Source: Methylococcaceae bacterium
GTDB taxonomy: Bacteria > Pseudomonadota > Gammaproteobacteria > Methylococcales > Methylomonadaceae
Length of the DNA: 16,096 bases
Assembly: GCA_947505055.1 (NCBI GenBank)
Contig: CANNLO010000073.1
Coordinates: forward strand, 1 to 16,096
Reading direction: 5' to 3'
The notes beneath the pieces were generated by a model. That model was not told where the DNA came from. It did no database searches and was given only the letters and a program-made list of their open reading frames with translations. The translations under genes and the position numbers were made by a program. This document shows, piece after piece, positions 14,797-16,096 of the stretch (position 1 is its first letter; each line of letters begins with the position of its first letter).

Positions 14797-16096
14797 TCAT
14801 CTATTTAAAATCCAAATCAGAAAGTTTTGCCAATGCTGGCGTAAATTCAATGAGGCATAACCGCGAAATGCCTGCAATGCCTGCCAATTTCTGACTATGC
14901 GCTGAATAAGCAACCCACTTCCAAACATTAAGTCGATAAAGCCAAGCATCTCTCCATAACGTCTATCTGAATACTGGAACCAGTTGGGTTCGTCATTTAA
15001 ACAGCTGCGACTAGTCAAACCAGCCACTGTATAAGTAAACTGAAGTAAACCTTCGGCACCGTGATAGCGACCAAAGCCACTGTTTTTACAACCACCAAAA
15101 GGCAAGCCGGCATGACCGATATTTTTGATCACATCATTCACCGCCCAATTGCCGACCTGTAATTGCCGGGCAACCCTTTCGGCTTTACTTATATCTTGAC
15201 TCCAGACACTTGCGTTCAAGCCATAATCACTAGCATTCGCCAACTTTACGGCTTGCACCTCAGTATCAAAAGCCATAACCGGCAACAAGGGTCCAAAACT
15301 TTCTTCACGCATGACAAGCATGTCATGCGTGACATCCCATAATAGGACAGGATAAAGATATCGACCTTCAAGACGCAAGGCCGATGAAGCTTTCGCGCCT
15401 TTGGCAAGTGCGTCATTGTAGTGAGCTTCAATCACAGTGAATTGTTTAAGAGTTGTTAAAGCGCCTAAATCACCCTCTGCGCCATGCCCCACCTTAAGCC
15501 CCGCGACACTATGATTAAGCCGATCAACAAAATCGGCGTAACAAGCTGCTTCAACATAACAGCGCTCGACGGAAACGCAGACTTGTCCACTATTACTAAA
15601 CGCGCCATATAAGGCCGCTTTACTTGCTCGCTCCAAATTTGCATCGGCAAACACCAGCATCGCATCCTTGCCGCCAAGCTCAAGAATGACCGGAATCGGA
15701 TGTTGCGCAGCTTTAGCCATAACTTTACGGCCAGCGTCCAAACCACCAGTAAAAAACACCAAATCAGGACGCGCATTGATTAGCTGCTCACCGGTTTCTG
15801 CCAAGCCGACAACTTGCTGCACTAACCCTTCAGGCAATGTCAGACGGGACAATAAATGCAAAATCAATTCGCCAACCGGCAACGACATTTCAGACACTTT
15901 AAAAATAACTGCATTGCCGCTGAATAAGGCGGTCAATAACGGGGCTAATGTCAGTTGAAAAGGGAAGTTCCAGGGAGAAATAATCGCTACAACACCATAA
16001 GGACATCGCTCAAAGCCCGCATTGGCTTGCGGAAATAATAACGGCGCGGTATGCACCGCAGTGGCCGCCAGAATACTTGAAGCATTTTTTTCATAG
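14797..16096 (-). CDS. aldehyde dehydrogenase, probable diapolycopenal dehydrogenase (5' end outside window)
   Basis: NAD(P)-dependent aldehyde dehydrogenase, seen as 432 codons and open to the right edge. A GTG at 16054-16056 could be taken as a start, but the frame continues upstream as YEKNASSILAATA, so the real start lies beyond the window. Motifs: PWNFPF (cofactor and oxyanion region), ELGGKD with the general-base Glu (codon 15679-15681), and NSGQVC with the catalytic Cys (codon 15577-15579). Glu and Cys are 34 residues apart, as in the family. Beyond the usual C-terminus is a hydrophobic extension of about 60 residues (GFIDLMFGSGLLIQRIV...FLIWILNR), which suggests membrane association. 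Next to crtNb, the likely role is oxidation of diapolycopene aldehydes to acids (CrtNc type). In Methylomonas an aldehyde dehydrogenase gene accompanies crtN genes. A fatty aldehyde dehydrogenase is the alternative. Confidence 0.88.
   Translation of the reverse strand, partial: YEKNASSILAATAVHTAPLLFPQANAGFERCPYGVVAIISPWNFPFQLTLAPLLTALFSGNAVIFKVSEMSLPVGELILHLLSRLTLPEGLVQQVVGLAETGEQLINARPDLVFFTGGLDAGRKVMAKAAQHPIPVILELGGKDAMLVFADANLERASKAALYGAFSNSGQVCVSVERCYVEAACYADFVDRLNHSVAGLKVGHGAEGDLGALTTLKQFTVIEAHYNDALAKGAKASSALRLEGRYLYPVLLWDVTHDMLVMREESFGPLLPVMAFDTEVQAVKLANASDYGLNASVWSQDISKAERVARQLQVGNWAVNDVIKNIGHAGLPFGGCKNSGFGRYHGAEGLLQFTYTVAGLTSRSCLNDEPNWFQYSDRRYGEMLGFIDLMFGSGLLIQRIVRNWQALQAFRGYASLNLRQHWQNFLIWILNR

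Overview
The window looks like chromosome from a gammaproteobacterial methanotroph (order Methylococcales, near Methylobacter or Methylomonas). The main evidence is a 497-residue carotenoid oxygenase that resembles, from memory, Methylomonas CrtNb (CrtN2) along its whole length, next to a membrane-type aldehyde dehydrogenase. This pair belongs to the C30 carotenoid pathway of these bacteria. The dapA-bamC pair and the large single-chain PurL also fit a gammaproteobacterium. No database search was possible, so the taxonomy is an inference.

Layout. 265-1698 (-) is an exported flavin amine-oxidase-type enzyme with a (TAGA)n microsatellite past its 3' end. 2250-3016 (+) holds two tandem paralogues: small exported His-rich glycine-zipper proteins, preceded by an 11-bp-phased direct repeat like a response-regulator box. 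3177-4103 (-) is a membrane-anchored PilZ protein. 4326-9992 (-) is a housekeeping block: dapA, then bamC (4-base overlap), a short intergenic heptamer array in two inverted arms, then purL, whose AIRS II region carries an insert of about 52 extra residues. 9993-10548 has no convincing gene but is rich in inverted repeats. 10549-11292 (-) is a four-helix membrane protein with one CxxCH haem c motif. 11722-11898 (+) is a 58-residue single-pass membrane protein. A strong intrinsic terminator follows at 12158-12190 (+), and the stretch before it could encode a short CCUCCUCC-bearing RNA. 12231-16096 is the carotenoid region: crtNb (-) and an aldehyde dehydrogenase (-, running off the right edge). 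Between them, on the opposite strand, is a secreted protein with a variant PEP-CTERM tail and a well-formed sigma-54 promoter.

How the genes relate. DapA (lysine and peptidoglycan precursors), BamC (outer-membrane protein assembly) and PurL (purines) are core functions. CrtNb and the aldehyde dehydrogenase probably act in sequence, oxidising the terminal methyl groups of diapolycopene to aldehydes and then to carboxylic acids. The PEP-CTERM-like protein is probably exported and processed by an exosortase encoded elsewhere, under RpoN control. No complete new multi-gene system is evident. The unusual items are the PurL insert, the heptamer array, the possible small RNA, the small membrane protein, and the regulatory sites around the His-rich pair and the carotenoid genes.
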